From assembly GCF_000008205.1 (NCBI RefSeq), contig NC_007295.1, positions 620,001 to 684,000 on the forward strand: DNA of 64,000 bases, in the 5' to 3' direction. The notes under the pieces were generated by a model. The model did not search any database. It was not told the origin of the DNA and worked only from the letters and a program-made list of their open reading frames with translations. Positions 62,857-64,000 of this stretch are shown piece by piece; the first letter of the stretch is position 1, and each line of letters starts with the position of its first letter. The DNA comes from Mesomycoplasma hyopneumoniae J. Its GTDB lineage: Bacteria; Bacillota_I; Bacilli_A; Mycoplasmatales; Metamycoplasmataceae. The position numbers were made by a program, and so were the translations under genes.

Positions 62857-64000
62857 ATGCTTGAGGAGAAAGACAAAGATAAGTCAAATTTTGACAATAG
62901 CGAGTTCGATATCGAATCAAATGATGAAATAGATGATGAAGATACTAACTATAAAGTCAAACCCACAATTTTAGAATCAATAACAGATAATATTTCTCCA
63001 ATTAAAATTGAAGATGAAATGAAAGCTTCATTTCTTGATTATTCAATGTCTGTTATTGTTTCGCGTGCACTTCCGGATGTCCGTGATGGGTTAAAACCAG
63101 TCCACCGTCGGATTCTATATACAATGGCTGAACTCGGAATTACTTCGGGAACAAGTTATAAAAAATCCGCTAGAATTGTTGGTGATGTTCTTGGAAAATA
63201 CCATCCTCATGGAGATGCTTCTGTCTATGAATCGATGGTGCGAATGGCTCAACCTTTTTCTTTACGTTATCCTTTAGTTGATGGTCATGGAAATTTTGGA
63301 TCAATTGATGGTGATGAAGCAGCAGCAATGCGTTATACAGAAGCTCGACTATCAAAAATTTCAAATAAAATGATTGAGGGGCTGAAAAAAAATACTGTTG
63401 ATTTTCGGCCTAATTATGATGCAAGCGAAGTTGAACCTGAAGTTTTACCAGCAAAATTCCCTAATTTGTTAGTCTCTGGAGTCTCAGGAATTGCGGTAGG
63501 AATGATGACAAAAATTCCGCCGCATAATTTAGGTGAAATTATTCATTCCTTTATAATTTTTGCCAAAAATCCAAAAATTGAAATTAACGAGTTAATTTCA
63601 AGTCTACCGGGGCCAGATTTTCCCACTGGCGCAACAATTTATGGTAAAAAAGGAATAAATCAGGCTTATCTAACCGGAAAAGGTTCTTTTATAATAAGGG
63701 CAAAAGCAAAAATTGAGAACCTTAATTCCGGCAGATCGCGGATTATTTTCTATGAAATTCCTTATGAGGTAAAAAAACCAGCAATTATTGAAAAAGTTGC
63801 ATTTTTAGTTAGAAATAAAAAAATTTTAGGAATAAAGGATGTCCGTGATGAAAGTAGTAGACACGGAATTCGCGTTGTTTTTGAGATTAAAAAAGGTTTT
63901 AGTCCCGAAATTATCCTAAATAAACTTTATCATAGTACCGATTTGCAAATTAATTACTCTATAAATATGCTAGCACTTGTTAATGGTGTGCCAAAATTGA
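62857..64000 (+). CDS. gyrA: DNA gyrase subunit A, N-terminal part
   Basis: 381 residues visible, running off the right edge. It begins with an acidic extension of about 45 residues before the usual start region ([21 protein letters not shown]). The quinolone-determining region reads [13 protein letters not shown] (about residues 113-125) and the catalytic tyrosine is in [10 protein letters not shown] (Tyr160). ARIVGDVLG and the region around it fit GyrA better than ParC. AAGGA lies just upstream. Gyrase introduces negative supercoils. Confidence 0.9.
   Translation, partial: MLEEKDKDKSNFDNSEFDIESNDEIDDEDTNYKVKPTILESITDNISPIKIEDEMKASFLDYSMSVIVSRALPDVRDGLKPVHRRILYTMAELGITSGTSYKKSARIVGDVLGKYHPHGDASVYESMVRMAQPFSLRYPLVDGHGNFGSIDGDEAAAMRYTEARLSKISNKMIEGLKKNTVDFRPNYDASEVEPEVLPAKFPNLLVSGVSGIAVGMMTKIPPHNLGEIIHSFIIFAKNPKIEINELISSLPGPDFPTGATIYGKKGINQAYLTGKGSFIIRAKAKIENLNSGRSRIIFYEIPYEVKKPAIIEKVAFLVRNKKILGIKDVRDESSRHGIRVVFEIKKGFSPEIILNKLYHSTDLQINYSINMLALVNGVPKL

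Overview
The window is a stretch of a Mesomycoplasma (Mycoplasma) hyopneumoniae chromosome. TGA is read as tryptophan throughout: almost every gene is continuous only under genetic code 4, including conserved motifs such as the E3 redox-disulfide region and the AsnRS-like catalytic core. Base composition is very A+T rich, there are no tRNA or rRNA genes here, and several proteins are recognisable species markers: the P46 antigen (XylF), the P159 and P216 cilium adhesins, and a split pdhC-pdhD arrangement with the lipoyl domain on E3. All coordinates below use code 4, so genes extend through internal TGA codons.

Layout. 1-2031 (+): end of a fructose PTS permease, a small membrane protein and manA. 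2102-4162: first copy of an IS1634-type insertion sequence flanked by a 76-bp target duplication that has doubled the P216 terminator. 4355-14401 (-): P216 and P159, large processed adhesins. 14692-18587 (-): a compact three-gene operon (AsnRS-like ligase, nucleotidyltransferase-like/M42 peptidase fusion, MFS-like transporter). 18850-27232 (-): oppABCDF, with an OppF carrying a very large coiled-coil insertion and an attenuator-like leader upstream of oppA. 27233-28263: long regulatory gap with a candidate small RNA. 28264-31031 (+): pdhC-pdhD; 31263-33424 (-): pta-ackA. Together these give pyruvate to acetyl-CoA to acetate plus ATP. 33544-36469 (-): four-gene membrane module of unknown function. 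36714-42335 (+): sugar ABC transporter (P46/XylF, XylG, XylH), an unknown protein and a ROK-type kinase. 42575-47673 (-): a second, decaying copy of the membrane module, interrupted by a second IS copy with a 55-bp target duplication. 47980-49803 (-): PepF. 50032-55953 (+): a 1973-residue lipoprotein with an N-terminal SGNH esterase domain. 56055-60174 (-): tuf and lon with a structured RNA element between them. 60345-62415 (-): deoC, upp and a small permease, a nucleoside/base salvage group. 62857-end (+): start of gyrA.

How it fits together. The window is dominated by nutrient capture (fructose PTS, peptide Opp plus PepF, sugar ABC transporter plus ROK kinase, uracil/deoxyribose-phosphate salvage), acetate-generating energy metabolism, and surface proteins for host attachment. 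The parts least explained by known biology are the AsnRS-like/peptidase/transporter operon, the duplicated A-B-C-D membrane module, the opp leader and two candidate non-coding RNAs.
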